DNA of 5,868 nucleotides, from the NCBI GenBank assembly GCA_021793095.1, contig JAJYTK010000072.1, positions 1 to 5,868 of the forward strand, given 5' to 3'. Position numbers and translations under genes: made by a program. The notes below the pieces were generated by a model that made no database searches, had not been told where the DNA came from, and saw only the letters and a list, made by a program, of their open reading frames with translations. Positions 1 to 5,868 of this stretch are shown piece by piece. How positions within the stretch are numbered: the stretch's first letter is position 1; each line of letters begins with the position of its first letter. Origin of the DNA: Pseudomonadota bacterium. Its GTDB lineage: Bacteria > Pseudomonadota > Gammaproteobacteria > Burkholderiales > Burkholderiaceae_B.

Positions 1-2754
1 CACCTCACCCGTAGATTTCATTTCTGGACCTAAAATCGTGTCCACACCGGGGAATTTTACAAAGGGGAAAACCGCCTCTTTCACGGAAAAGAAACCCGGA
101 CGGGCCATGTTGTTGAGGTTTAACTCACTCATGGGCTTGCCTGCCATGACCAATGCAGCTAGCTTGGCCAGCTGTAAGCCGGTGGCCTTAGAAACAAAGG
201 GCACGGTACGCGAAGCGCGGGGGTTCACCTCGAGGACAAAGACCTCGCCATCTTGGATGGCAAACTGAACGTTCATCAAGCCCTTGACGTTAAGCGCCTT
301 GGCCATCAGGGTGGTTTGGCGTTGGATCTCCTCGACCACCTGGGCCGACAAAGAATAAGGCGGTAAAGAACAGGCAGAATCACCAGAGTGAACCCCAGCC
401 TGCTCGATATGCTCCATCACGCCACCAATATAAACCTCTTCACCATTAGAAATGCAGTCGACATCAACCTCGATGGCATTATTCAAGAAATGGTCTAAAA
501 GCACCGGCGCATCATTGCTCACCTTGACCGCCTCACGCATGTAGCGCTCGAGCTCGGCTTGCTCGTGCACAATTTCCATTGCGCGCCCCCCCAACACATA
601 GCTGGGGCGAACCACGATGGGATAGCCAATCTCGGCCGCCAGCGTCAAGGCTTCGGCCTCGGTACGTGCGGTGCGGTTAGGCGGCTGACGCAGCCCCAGC
701 TTGTTGAGCAGCTTTTGGAATCTCTCGCGATCCTCGGCAATGTCAATGGACTCGGGACTGGTACCAATGATGGGGACGCCGTTGGCCTCGAGCTCACGTG
801 CCAATTGCAAGGGGGTCTGCCCACCATACTGGACGATCATGCCCACGGGCTGCTCTAAATCTACGATCTCGAGCACATCCTCAAGTGTCAAAGGCTCAAA
901 ATACAAGCGATCAGAGGTGTCGTAATCTGTTGATACTGTCTCGGGGTTACAGTTGACCATAATGGTCTCGTAACCGTCTTCCTTGAGGGCCAATGCGGCG
1001 TGCACGCAGCAGTAATCAAACTCGATGCCCTGCCCGATGCGGTTAGGCCCCCCGCCCAGAACAATGATTTTCTTCTTGTCGGTGGGCTTGGCCTCGCACT
1101 CTTGTTCGTAGGTGGAATAGAGATAAGCAGTGTCTGTGGCAAACTCAGCGGCACAGGTGTCGACCCGCTTGTAGACGGGACGAATATTAAATTTATGGCG
1201 ACGGCGGCGAACCTCAGACTCGACCGTATCGAGTAAAAACGCTAAACGACGGTCAGAAAACCCGCGCCGTTTGAGTTCGAGCAAGGTCTGCGCATCTAAT
1301 TCGGGCAGCGTGCGCTGCTCAAGCGCCAACTCGATATCAACGATCTCTTTGATCTGCGCAAGAAACCACGGATCAATGCGTGTAATCTCATGCACCTGTT
1401 CGAGTGTGAAGCCCTGAGCAAAGGCATCACCAACATACCAAATACGCTCGGGGCCCGGTTCGGCCAACTCGACCTGCAATACCTCTTTGTCAGTGGTCAT
1501 TTGGTTAAGACCATCTACACCGACCTCTAAGCCGCGTAGCGCCTTTTGGAAGGACTCCTGAAACGTGCGCCCAATGGCCATCACCTCGCCCACGGATTTC
1601 ATCTGTGTGGTCAATCGTGAATTAGCTTGAGGGAATTTCTCAAAAGCAAAGCGAGGGATTTTAGTGACGACGTAGTCAATGCTAGGCTCAAAAGAGGCAG
1701 GGGTCCGTCCACCTGTGATTTCGTTTTCCAACTCGTCTAGGGTGTAGCCTACAGCCAGCAAGGCAGCAATTTTAGCAATGGGAAAACCGGTGGCCTTGGA
1801 GGCCAGCGCTGACGAACGGGACACGCGCGGGTTCATCTCAATGACAATCATGCGGCCATTGTCCGGGTTGGTGGCAAACTGCACGTTGGCCCCTCCCGTT
1901 TCCACCCCAATTTCGCGTAGTACGGCCAAGGATGCCTGACGCATGAGTTGGTATTCGCGATCGGTCAGCGTTTGCGCAGGCGCCACTGTGATGGAATCAC
2001 CCGTATGTACGCCCATAGGGTCTAAGTTTTCTATAGAGCAAACGATGATGCAGTTATCTGCCTGATCGCGCACCACCTCCATCTCGAACTCTTTCCAGCC
2101 TAATAAGGACTCTTCAATCAAGAGCTCGTTGGTGGGCGAGGCCTCAAGGCCGCGTCGGCAAATGTCCTCAAACTCTTCGTAGTTGTAGGCAATGCCACCC
2201 CCAGTCCCGCCCAGCGTGAAGCTGGGTCGAATGACCACTGGGAAACCCGACGTTCCGGCCTCTCGAGCAATGGTTCTTTGGACCTCCCAAGCCTCTTCCA
2301 TGCTATGCGCTATCCCTGATTTTGCAGACTCAAGACCGATCTGCGTCATGGCGTCTTTAAACTTGAGTCTATCCTCGGCCTTGTCAATGGCATCGGCGTT
2401 TGCACCGATCATTTCTACACCATACTGCTCGAGGATCCCTTCGCGATCCAAATCTAAGGCGCAATTGAGCGCCGTTTGCCCCCCCATGGTGGGCAATAAG
2501 GCATCGGGACGCTCACGCTCGATAATCTTGGCCACGGCTTGCCAGGTAATGGGCTCGACATAGGTCACGTCTGCCGTATCGGGGTCCGTCATGATAGTTG
2601 CCGGATTACTATTGACCAGGATGGTGCGATAACCCGCATTTTTCAAGGCCTTACAAGCCTGTGCCCCCGAATAATCAAACTCACATGCCTGCCCGATTAC
2701 GATGGGCCCGGCTCCAATAATTAAAATACTTTCAATGTCTGTACGCTTTGGCAT
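1..2754 (-). CDS. carB: Carbamoyl-phosphate synthase large subunit (3' end cut by window edge)
   Basis: This is the synthetase subunit of the CarAB complex. It uses ammonia from CarA, bicarbonate and two ATP to make carbamoyl phosphate for arginine and pyrimidine synthesis in the cytoplasm. I read all 918 codons from the ATG to the edge without a stop; about 155-160 C-terminal residues are missing, judged from the 1073-residue E. coli protein. The N-terminus [20 protein letters not shown] is typical. The first ATP-grasp half (about 1-405) keeps R129, R176, E222, Q292, E306, N308 and R310. An oligomerisation region follows (about 406-554). The second ATP-grasp half keeps R716, H755, E762, Q830, E842, N844 and R846. 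The paired motifs [10 protein letters not shown] and [10 protein letters not shown] mark the internal duplication. The allosteric MGS-like domain that binds UMP and ornithine in E. coli lies outside the window. Relative to E. coli there are seven extra residues near 150 and about six fewer in the oligomerisation region. Identification is certain. Confidence 0.98.
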   Translation of the reverse strand, partial: MPKRTDIESILIIGAGPIVIGQACEFDYSGAQACKALKNAGYRTILVNSNPATIMTDPDTADVTYVEPITWQAVAKIIERERPDALLPTMGGQTALNCALDLDREGILEQYGVEMIGANADAIDKAEDRLKFKDAMTQIGLESAKSGIAHSMEEAWEVQRTIAREAGTSGFPVVIRPSFTLGGTGGGIAYNYEEFEDICRRGLEASPTNELLIEESLLGWKEFEMEVVRDQADNCIIVCSIENLDPMGVHTGDSITVAPAQTLTDREYQLMRQASLAVLREIGVETGGANVQFATNPDNGRMIVIEMNPRVSRSSALASKATGFPIAKIAALLAVGYTLDELENEITGGRTPASFEPSIDYVVTKIPRFAFEKFPQANSRLTTQMKSVGEVMAIGRTFQESFQKALRGLEVGVDGLNQMTTDKEVLQVELAEPGPERIWYVGDAFAQGFTLEQVHEITRIDPWFLAQIKEIVDIELALEQRTLPELDAQTLLELKRRGFSDRRLAFLLDTVESEVRRRRHKFNIRPVYKRVDTCAAEFATDTAYLYSTYEQECEAKPTDKKKIIVLGGGPNRIGQGIEFDYCCVHAALALKEDGYETIMVNCNPETVSTDYDTSDRLYFEPLTLEDVLEIVDLEQPVGMIVQYGGQTPLQLARELEANGVPIIGTSPESIDIAEDRERFQKLLNKLGLRQPPNRTARTEAEALTLAAEIGYPIVVRPSYVLGGRAMEIVHEQAELERYMREAVKVSNDAPVLLDHFLNNAIEVDVDCISNGEEVYIGGVMEHIEQAGVHSGDSACSLPPYSLSAQVVEEIQRQTTLMAKALNVKGLMNVQFAIQDGEVFVLEVNPRASRTVPFVSKATGLQLAKLAALVMAGKPMSELNLNNMARPGFFSVKEAVFPFVKFPGVDTILGPEMKSTGEV

Positions 2755-2773
2755 AATGCTGTGGACCTTTGGC
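2755..2773 (-). promoter_or_regulatory. carA-carB intergenic gap with carB ribosome binding site
   Basis: Only 19 bases separate the carA stop from the carB ATG. On the minus strand AAAGG (2770-2766) lies 11 bases before the ATG at 2754, a reasonable Shine-Dalgarno match at slightly long spacing. There is no room for a separate promoter or a terminator, so carA and carB are very likely co-transcribed, which suits two subunits needed in equal amounts. Confidence 0.75.
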
Positions 2774-3934
2774 TTAGGCTTTTTGAGAAGGCGTCATGTC
2801 GTCAATAAATACATCAAACAAGGCAGCGATATCCCGCGGCCCCGGATTGGCCTCAGGGTGCCCTTGGAACCCATAGATGGGCTGGGTTTTATGTTTGAAA
2901 CCCTGCGCACTGCGATCAAATAAGGAAATATGCGTGAGCTCCATTTCTGGTGTAAAGCTATCCGCATCGAGTGCGTAATTATGATTTTGGCTGGTGATAT
3001 AAACCTTTTTAGACGCTAAGTCTTGGACCGGATGATTAGCGCCATGGTGACCCGCAATTAATTTGATGCTCTTTGCGCCCAGTGCATGACCGAGGATTTG
3101 ATACCCCAAACAGATACCAAACAGGGGGATTTGTGCTTTGAATAATTCTTGTGCCGTGGCGATGGCCTCTGTGTATAGCGCTGGGTTGCCAGGGCCATTA
3201 GATAGCAAGACCCCATCGGGATTCAGATCGAGGATCTCGGCCGCTCGGGTATGCGCGGGGACGACCGTCACACGACAACCACGCGCCACTAGCTGACGCA
3301 GGATACTTTCTTTGACCCCAAAATCCACCACCACCACATGCCTGTGGGTGTGGCTCGCCGACTCAAACCCCTGGCCTAATGCCCAAGGCCCCTGGGACCA
3401 TTCGTAGGGTTGGCGGGTAGAGACCTGTGATGCCAGCTCTTGATGATCATCCAAGGAATAAGCGCGGGCCAGCTCCAAGGCTTTTTCCTCATCGGTGCCC
3501 ACTAAAATGCAGCCTGCTTGGGTGCCCTTGTCCCGAATCAATCGCGTCAGACGCCGCGTATCCACACCCGTAATCGCAACAATATTGTTTTCATGTAAAT
3601 ATTCAGCCAGACTTTGGGTGGCACGGAAGTTTGACAGATAAGAGGCGCTATCACGCACGATCAATCCTGCTGCCTGTACCCGCTTGGACTCGGTGTCCTC
3701 GGGGTTTACCCCAGTGTTACCTATATGTGGGTACGTTAATGTAACGATCTGACCAAAATAACTTGGATCGGTGAGTATCTCTTGGTATCCGGTCATCGAG
3801 GTATTAAAAACCACCTCGGCGACGGCATGGCCATCTGCCCCAAAGGCATAGCCATGAAAGATAGAACCATCCGCCAAGGCCAAAATGGCAGGACGCGAAT
3901 ACTGCATTGTGTCGGGAAATATTGACGACAGCAC
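2774..3934 (-). CDS. carA: Carbamoyl-phosphate synthase small (glutaminase) subunit
   Basis: This subunit hydrolyses glutamine and passes ammonia through a tunnel to CarB. It has 386 residues from the GTG start (E. coli CarA is about 382). The N-terminal CPSase small-chain domain covers about 12-160, with [17 protein letters not shown] (43-59) and TLTYPHIGN (65-73). The class I glutamine amidotransferase domain covers about 198-380. It holds LSNGPGNP (244-251), the nucleophile Cys275 in GICLG, and His359/Glu361 in GHPE, a complete triad matching E. coli C269/H353/E355. Start choice: GTG at 3934 has GGGG six bases upstream, and MLSSIFP resembles N-termini I recall from betaproteobacterial CarA. 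The ATG at 3907 ([14 protein letters not shown]) is also possible, giving 377 residues, but it has no visible ribosome binding site. The gene leads the carAB operon and is transcribed away from tal. Confidence 0.97.
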   Translation of the reverse strand: MLSSIFPDTMQYSRPAILALADGSIFHGYAFGADGHAVAEVVFNTSMTGYQEILTDPSYFGQIVTLTYPHIGNTGVNPEDTESKRVQAAGLIVRDSASYLSNFRATQSLAEYLHENNIVAITGVDTRRLTRLIRDKGTQAGCILVGTDEEKALELARAYSLDDHQELASQVSTRQPYEWSQGPWALGQGFESASHTHRHVVVVDFGVKESILRQLVARGCRVTVVPAHTRAAEILDLNPDGVLLSNGPGNPALYTEAIATAQELFKAQIPLFGICLGYQILGHALGAKSIKLIAGHHGANHPVQDLASKKVYITSQNHNYALDADSFTPEMELTHISLFDRSAQGFKHKTQPIYGFQGHPEANPGPRDIAALFDVFIDDMTPSQKA

Positions 3935-3962
3935 GGTTAACCCCAGCTACTAAATTTAAATA

Positions 3963-3986
3963 AACTCGAAAATTATACCTCGAGTT
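3963..3986. repeat. 7-bp perfect inverted repeat framing the carAB -10 box (candidate operator)
   Basis: The arms AACTCGA (3963-3969) and TCGAGTT (3980-3986) are exact reverse complements separated by 10 bases, with half-site centres 17 bp apart. The TATAAT box lies wholly in the spacer. The right arm also overlaps the start of the candidate tal -35 box (3985-3990). A dimeric repressor bound here would block carAB and might affect tal. The regulator is unknown. The full repeat would not be in the carA leader if transcription starts near 3965, so it should act as DNA rather than as an RNA hairpin. The pattern is seen directly; the operator role is inferred. Confidence 0.45.
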
Positions 3987-3999
3987 GGCAGGAACCCAA
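3972..3999 (-). promoter_or_regulatory. Predicted sigma-70-type promoter of carAB
   Basis: On the minus strand there is a perfect TATAAT -10 box (3977-3972). A partial -35 box TTGGGT (3999-3994) matches three of six bases of TTGACA, and the spacer is 16 bp. Seven bases past the -10 is G3965, the likely transcription start, which leaves a leader of about 31 bases before the GTG. An A+T tract further upstream could compensate for the weak -35. This is a sequence prediction; no second, ARG-box-controlled promoter like that of E. coli carAB was recognised. Confidence 0.6.
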
Positions 4000-4015
4000 A
4001 CCTATACACTAAAAT
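3985..4015 (+). promoter_or_regulatory. Weak candidate promoter for tal
   Basis: On the plus strand TTGGCA (3985-3990) matches five of six bases of TTGACA, and TAAAAT (4010-4015) matches five of six of TATAAT. The 19-bp spacer is longer than the preferred 17. Another TAAAAT lies at 4017-4022 without a matching -35. This is the best pair I found in the gap before tal. It would interleave with the divergent carAB promoter, so the two could interfere with each other. The exact boxes are uncertain. Confidence 0.3.
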
Positions 4016-4023
4016 TTAAAATA
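4008..4023 (-). promoter_or_regulatory. A+T tract at UP-element position upstream of carAB
   Basis: With a start at 3965 this tract covers about -43 to -58, where the RNA polymerase alpha C-terminal domain contacts UP elements. On the minus strand it reads TATTTTAAATTTTAGT, all A or T except one G. A near copy (ACTAAATTTAAATA on the plus strand) lies at 3949-3962 between the promoter and carA, so the motif flanks the core promoter on both sides. The tract also contains the candidate tal -10 box. The function is inferred from position and composition. Confidence 0.35.
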
Positions 4024-4054
4024 TTCACAATACAACGTGACTATTAAACATGAT

Positions 4055-4060
4055 AAGGGA
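4055..4060 (+). promoter_or_regulatory. Ribosome binding site that sets the tal start
   Basis: AAGGGA lies nine bases before the ATG at 4070. It supports that ATG over the in-frame GTG at 4037, which would add eleven residues and has no purine-rich site before it. Homologous transaldolases begin close to the [18 protein letters not shown] stretch, which also favours the ATG. Confidence 0.7.
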
Positions 4061-4069
4061 AAGATTCTA

Positions 4070-5032
4070 ATGACAAAGTCCTTACTTGATTCACTGCGCG
4101 ATGTCACCACTGTAGTTGCTGATACTGGCGATGTAGCGGCGATTAAACAATATCGCCCCACCGATGCCACAACCAACCCTTCACTGGTGTTAAACACCCT
4201 CGCCAAAGATGAGTACAAACCATTATTAGAGCAGGTCATACGCGATCATCCTCAGGCGAGCCTTAATGAACTCAGCGACCGCCTCATTGTTGCCTTGGGA
4301 CGCGATATTTTGGCGCTGATTCCTGGGCGTGTCTCTACCGAGGTCGACGCCCGACTGTCATTTGACACGCAGGCCACCATCGAGCGGGCGCGTCATATCA
4401 TTCAACGCTATGAGGATCACAATATCGAGCGCGAGCGGGTATTAATTAAAATCGCAGCGACTTGGGAGGGGATAGAGGCCGCTCGTCAACTGCAGGCCGA
4501 GGGCATCAACTGTAACTTGACCCTCCTTTTCTCATTACCCCAAGCGGTGGCCTGTGCCCATGCCAAAGTCACGCTCATCTCGCCCTTTGTCGGTCGTATT
4601 TATGACTGGTACAAACACAACGCGGGCGATCAATGGGACGAGGTCGCCCATGCAGGGCCTAATGACCCCGGTGTTCAATCGGTAGAGCGTATTTACAACT
4701 ACTACAAGATTTACGACATTGACACCGAAATCATGGGGGCCAGCTTTAGAAACTCTGGACAGGTATTGGCCTTGGCGGGATGCGATTTATTGACCATCAG
4801 CCCTGCCCTACTGGCCGAATTAGAGGCTCAAAATGGCACTGTCGAGGCGCGTTTAAATCCTGAAAGGGCCAAAAACAGCCAAGCCCCTTGGATGCCTAAC
4901 AACGAGGTGGTATTCCGTACCGAGCTCAATAATGATGCGATGGCCACAGAAAAGCTCGCCGAAGGGATTCGTTTATTTATTCAGGACAGTAAACGCCTCG
5001 ACGAGCTCATCCAAAAAGCCCAAAACAATTAA
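4070..5032 (+). CDS. tal: Transaldolase (TalB type)
   Basis: This cytoplasmic enzyme moves a dihydroxyacetone unit between sedoheptulose 7-phosphate and glyceraldehyde 3-phosphate, giving erythrose 4-phosphate and fructose 6-phosphate in the non-oxidative pentose phosphate pathway. From the ATG it has 320 residues, against 317 for E. coli TalB. The expected active-site set is present: D18 in VADTGD, N36 in DATTNPS, E91 in [14 protein letters not shown], the Schiff-base lysine K127 in [11 protein letters not shown]149 and T151 in [11 protein letters not shown], and S171 and R176 in [12 protein letters not shown]. The barrel continues through [18 protein letters not shown], and the C-terminus keeps [15 protein letters not shown]. 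It is divergent from carAB across a 135-bp gap and convergent with recR, so it is probably a single-gene unit. It is the long TalB class, not the short fructose-6-phosphate aldolase class. Nothing suggests loss of function. Confidence 0.97.
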   Translation: MTKSLLDSLRDVTTVVADTGDVAAIKQYRPTDATTNPSLVLNTLAKDEYKPLLEQVIRDHPQASLNELSDRLIVALGRDILALIPGRVSTEVDARLSFDTQATIERARHIIQRYEDHNIERERVLIKIAATWEGIEAARQLQAEGINCNLTLLFSLPQAVACAHAKVTLISPFVGRIYDWYKHNAGDQWDEVAHAGPNDPGVQSVERIYNYYKIYDIDTEIMGASFRNSGQVLALAGCDLLTISPALLAELEAQNGTVEARLNPERAKNSQAPWMPNNEVVFRTELNNDAMATEKLAEGIRLFIQDSKRLDELIQKAQNN

Positions 5033-5046
5033 TGGGGTCGTTTGTA

Positions 5047-5072
5047 TTTAGCTGCTGAGTTTAGCATCTGAG
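5047..5072. repeat. Two adjacent 13-bp imperfect direct repeats
   Basis: TTTAGCTGCTGAG (5047-5059) is followed with no gap by TTTAGCATCTGAG (5060-5072). They match at 11 of 13 positions, differing only at bases 7-8 of the unit. They fill most of the gap between the tal stop and the recR stop. The second copy holds most of the left arm of the hairpin described at 5064-5094, so the arm has been partly duplicated. A local tandem duplication is the simplest origin. Confidence 0.6.
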
Positions 5073-5094
5073 GTATTCAAAGTGCCTCAGGTGC
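5064..5094. terminator. Hairpin between convergent tal and recR (possible two-way terminator)
   Basis: GCATCTGAGG (5064-5073) pairs with CCTCAGGTGC (5085-5094): ten base pairs with one T·G wobble in the plus-strand transcript. Further weak pairing in the loop could extend the stem. The right arm spans the recR stop codon at 5089-5087. A stem between the ends of two facing genes is the usual place for a shared terminator. No T-run follows on either strand, so it is not a standard intrinsic terminator. It may protect 3' ends or work with other factors. I saw no better terminator in the gap. Confidence 0.35.
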
Positions 5095-5695
5095 GCTTAC
5101 GCTCATGTAAGGCCCAGGCAATGGTACTGGCATCCACATATTCAAGCTCACTGCCCGCAGGCACGCCCCGCGCCAAACGACTCAGACGCACGCCACGCGC
5201 ACGCAACAACTCGGCCAAATGATGGGCTGTTGTCTCGCCCTCTGAGGTAAAGTTTGTCGCTAAAATCACCTCTTTGACCTCGGGCGCCGCTGCGCGCGCT
5301 AACAACCTTTCGACTTGTAATGCCTCGGGCCCGACACCATCAATGGGCGCTAGCCGTCCCATCAGCACATAATACAGCCCATCATATCCATGGCTGGCCT
5401 CTATCATATTTTGATCGGCGGGGGTTTCTACCACGCATAACAACGATGCATCACGCTGTGGGCTGGTACACAGCGCACAGAGCTCTTGTTCGCTGATACC
5501 ATTGCAGCGGCGACACCGCTGCAGATCGTGCACAGCCCCCGAGAGGGCTTGAGCCAAGGCCTCTGCCCCCTGAATATCGTGCTGCAACAAATGATAGGCC
5601 ATGCGCCTAGCGGTGCGCTCACCCACCCCGGGCAAGCGCTTGAGGGCATCGATCAATGAGCGAAGTGGCGCAGGCTCAGGTATGAGGGTAGTCAT
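5087..5695 (-). CDS. recR: Recombination mediator protein RecR
   Basis: RecR works with RecO (and RecF) to load RecA onto SSB-coated single-stranded DNA at gaps and stalled forks. It has 202 residues, close to the usual 198-201. A helix-hairpin-helix covers about 10-37 with [21 protein letters not shown] four-cysteine zinc site follows: C61-x2-C64 and C73-x2-C76. The Toprim domain starts near residue 84 with [10 protein letters not shown] (E90) and [19 protein letters not shown]. The conserved C-terminal part has [10 protein letters not shown] (146-155) and [14 protein letters not shown] (175-188). F149 replaces the proline of E. coli ATNPT; I recall this form from betaproteobacteria. The ATG at 5695 shares its A with the preceding ybaB stop (TAATG) and has no clear ribosome binding site at normal spacing, so translation probably depends on ribosomes finishing ybaB. 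Confidence 0.97.
   Translation of the reverse strand: MTTLIPEPAPLRSLIDALKRLPGVGERTARRMAYHLLQHDIQGAEALAQALSGAVHDLQRCRRCNGISEQELCALCTSPQRDASLLCVVETPADQNMIEASHGYDGLYYVLMGRLAPIDGVGPEALQVERLLARAAAPEVKEVILATNFTSEGETTAHHLAELLRARGVRLSRLARGVPAGSELEYVDASTIAWALHERKRT
5503..5523. repeat. Perfect 8-bp inverted repeat inside recR
   Basis: TGCAGCGG (5503-5510) and CCGCTGCA (5516-5523) are exact reverse complements around a 5-base loop. They lie in the recR codons for LQRCRRCN, the first zinc knuckle. The mRNA could form a short G+C-rich hairpin. The repeat may arise simply from the codons chosen for the symmetric Cys-Arg-Arg-Cys stretch; no function is claimed. Confidence 0.5.
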
Positions 5696-5868
5696 TAAAA
5701 GGGTAAATTCATCCCGGGTGGCAGGGGCAAGCCTGCAGTTAGTCCGGACATTTTTTCTTGGGCGGTTTTTTCGGCCTTGCGCAATGCATCATTGAATGCG
5801 GCAGCAATCAAATCCTCGAGCATATCAGTGTCTTCTTCGAGCAGCTCGGGATCAATGGTGATACGGCG
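5695..5868 (-). CDS. ybaB: YbaB/EbfC family nucleoid-associated protein (5' part beyond window)
   Basis: Only the last 57 residues and the TAA stop are present; the rest runs off the right edge. The family is a small dimeric DNA-binding protein of about 109 residues in E. coli. The visible part aligns with the C-terminal half of E. coli Yba[21 protein letters not shown] and then [14 protein letters not shown] match the family's [27 protein letters not shown] pattern. The ending LPPGMNLPF matches LPPGFKMPF. It sits directly before recR and shares one base with it, the order expected in dnaX-ybaB-recR clusters; dnaX would lie upstream outside the window. The operon promoter is also outside. Confidence 0.95.
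   Translation of the reverse strand, partial: RRITIDPELLEEDTDMLEDLIAAAFNDALRKAEKTAQEKMSGLTAGLPLPPGMNLPF

Noticed and set aside
559..1236. Several overlapping open frames of 60-99 codons on both strands
   Set aside because: All lie over the intact carB frame, whose conserved motifs I could read throughout; the alternative products resemble nothing known.
2192..2563. 123-codon open frame on the plus strand inside carB
   Set aside because: It is antisense to the conserved first ATP-grasp half of CarB, has a low-complexity Ser/Pro/Ala-rich product with no recognisable motif, and shows no ribosome binding site. It is a shadow of carB.
4010..4030. Possible ArgR (ARG box) site upstream of carAB
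   Set aside because: A single TGAAT half-site is present on the minus strand (4027-4023), but the second half does not match the ATTCA consensus, and in E. coli two full boxes are expected.
4037..4069. Upstream GTG start that would lengthen transaldolase by 11 residues
   Set aside because: There is no ribosome binding site before the GTG, whereas AAGGGA lies nine bases before the ATG at 4070, and family N-termini begin near that ATG.
4009..4239. 76-codon minus-strand frame opposite the start of tal
   Set aside because: It overlaps the conserved transaldolase N-terminus and the tal upstream region, and its product has no motif. Treated as a shadow.
229..5820. Eight CTCGAG hexamers, more than chance would give
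   Set aside because: Six of the eight (at 229, 547, 787, 868, 2428 and 5815) fall in frame as Leu-Glu codons CTC GAG in carB or ybaB. Codon choice explains most of the excess, so no special motif is claimed.
1..5868. A novel defence, mobile or biosynthetic system
   Set aside because: Every stretch is accounted for by carB, carA, tal, recR and ybaB plus short gaps; there is no integrase, transposase, repeat array or unknown gene in the window.

Overview
The window is a compact stretch of a bacterial chromosome, probably from a betaproteobacterium. The protein evidence is consistent. CarB carries the [12 protein letters not shown] stretch and a seven-residue insertion near residue 150 relative to E. 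coli CarB. Transaldolase carries [11 protein letters not shown] and [16 protein letters not shown]. RecR has ATNFT rather than ATNPT. As I recall them, these are forms found in Burkholderiales. Base composition is moderate, roughly half G+C by eye. A lower-GC, Alcaligenaceae-like Burkholderiales member is my best guess, held with low confidence. No mobile element, CRISPR array, tRNA or rRNA was seen.

Layout: (1) 1-2754, minus strand: carB, 918 codons of an uninterrupted frame that runs off the left edge. (2) 2774-3934, minus strand: carA, 19 bp upstream of carB in the same operon. (3) 3935-4069: a 135-bp A+T-rich divergent control region. It holds a good promoter for carAB, a 7-bp inverted repeat framing the -10 box, an A+T tract where an UP element would lie, and a weaker candidate promoter for the gene on the right. 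(4) 4070-5032, plus strand: a transaldolase gene (tal). (5) 5033-5086: a short convergent gap with a 13-bp tandem duplication and a hairpin that reaches into the end of recR. (6) 5087-5695, minus strand: recR. (7) 5695-5868, minus strand: the end of ybaB (ebfC), whose stop codon overlaps the recR start codon by one base.

Functionally there are three blocks. carA and carB encode the two subunits of carbamoyl-phosphate synthetase, feeding arginine and pyrimidine synthesis. tal serves the non-oxidative pentose phosphate pathway, which supplies the ribose 5-phosphate needed for nucleotides. ybaB-recR is the tail of the common dnaX-ybaB-recR arrangement for replication and recombinational repair. 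All visible key residues are conserved, so these look like ordinary working housekeeping genes. I see no sign of a new biological system. The most useful leads are in the carAB/tal control region, chiefly a predicted GUUU transcript start resembling the UTP-sensing start of E. coli carAB, and the duplicated hairpin between tal and recR.
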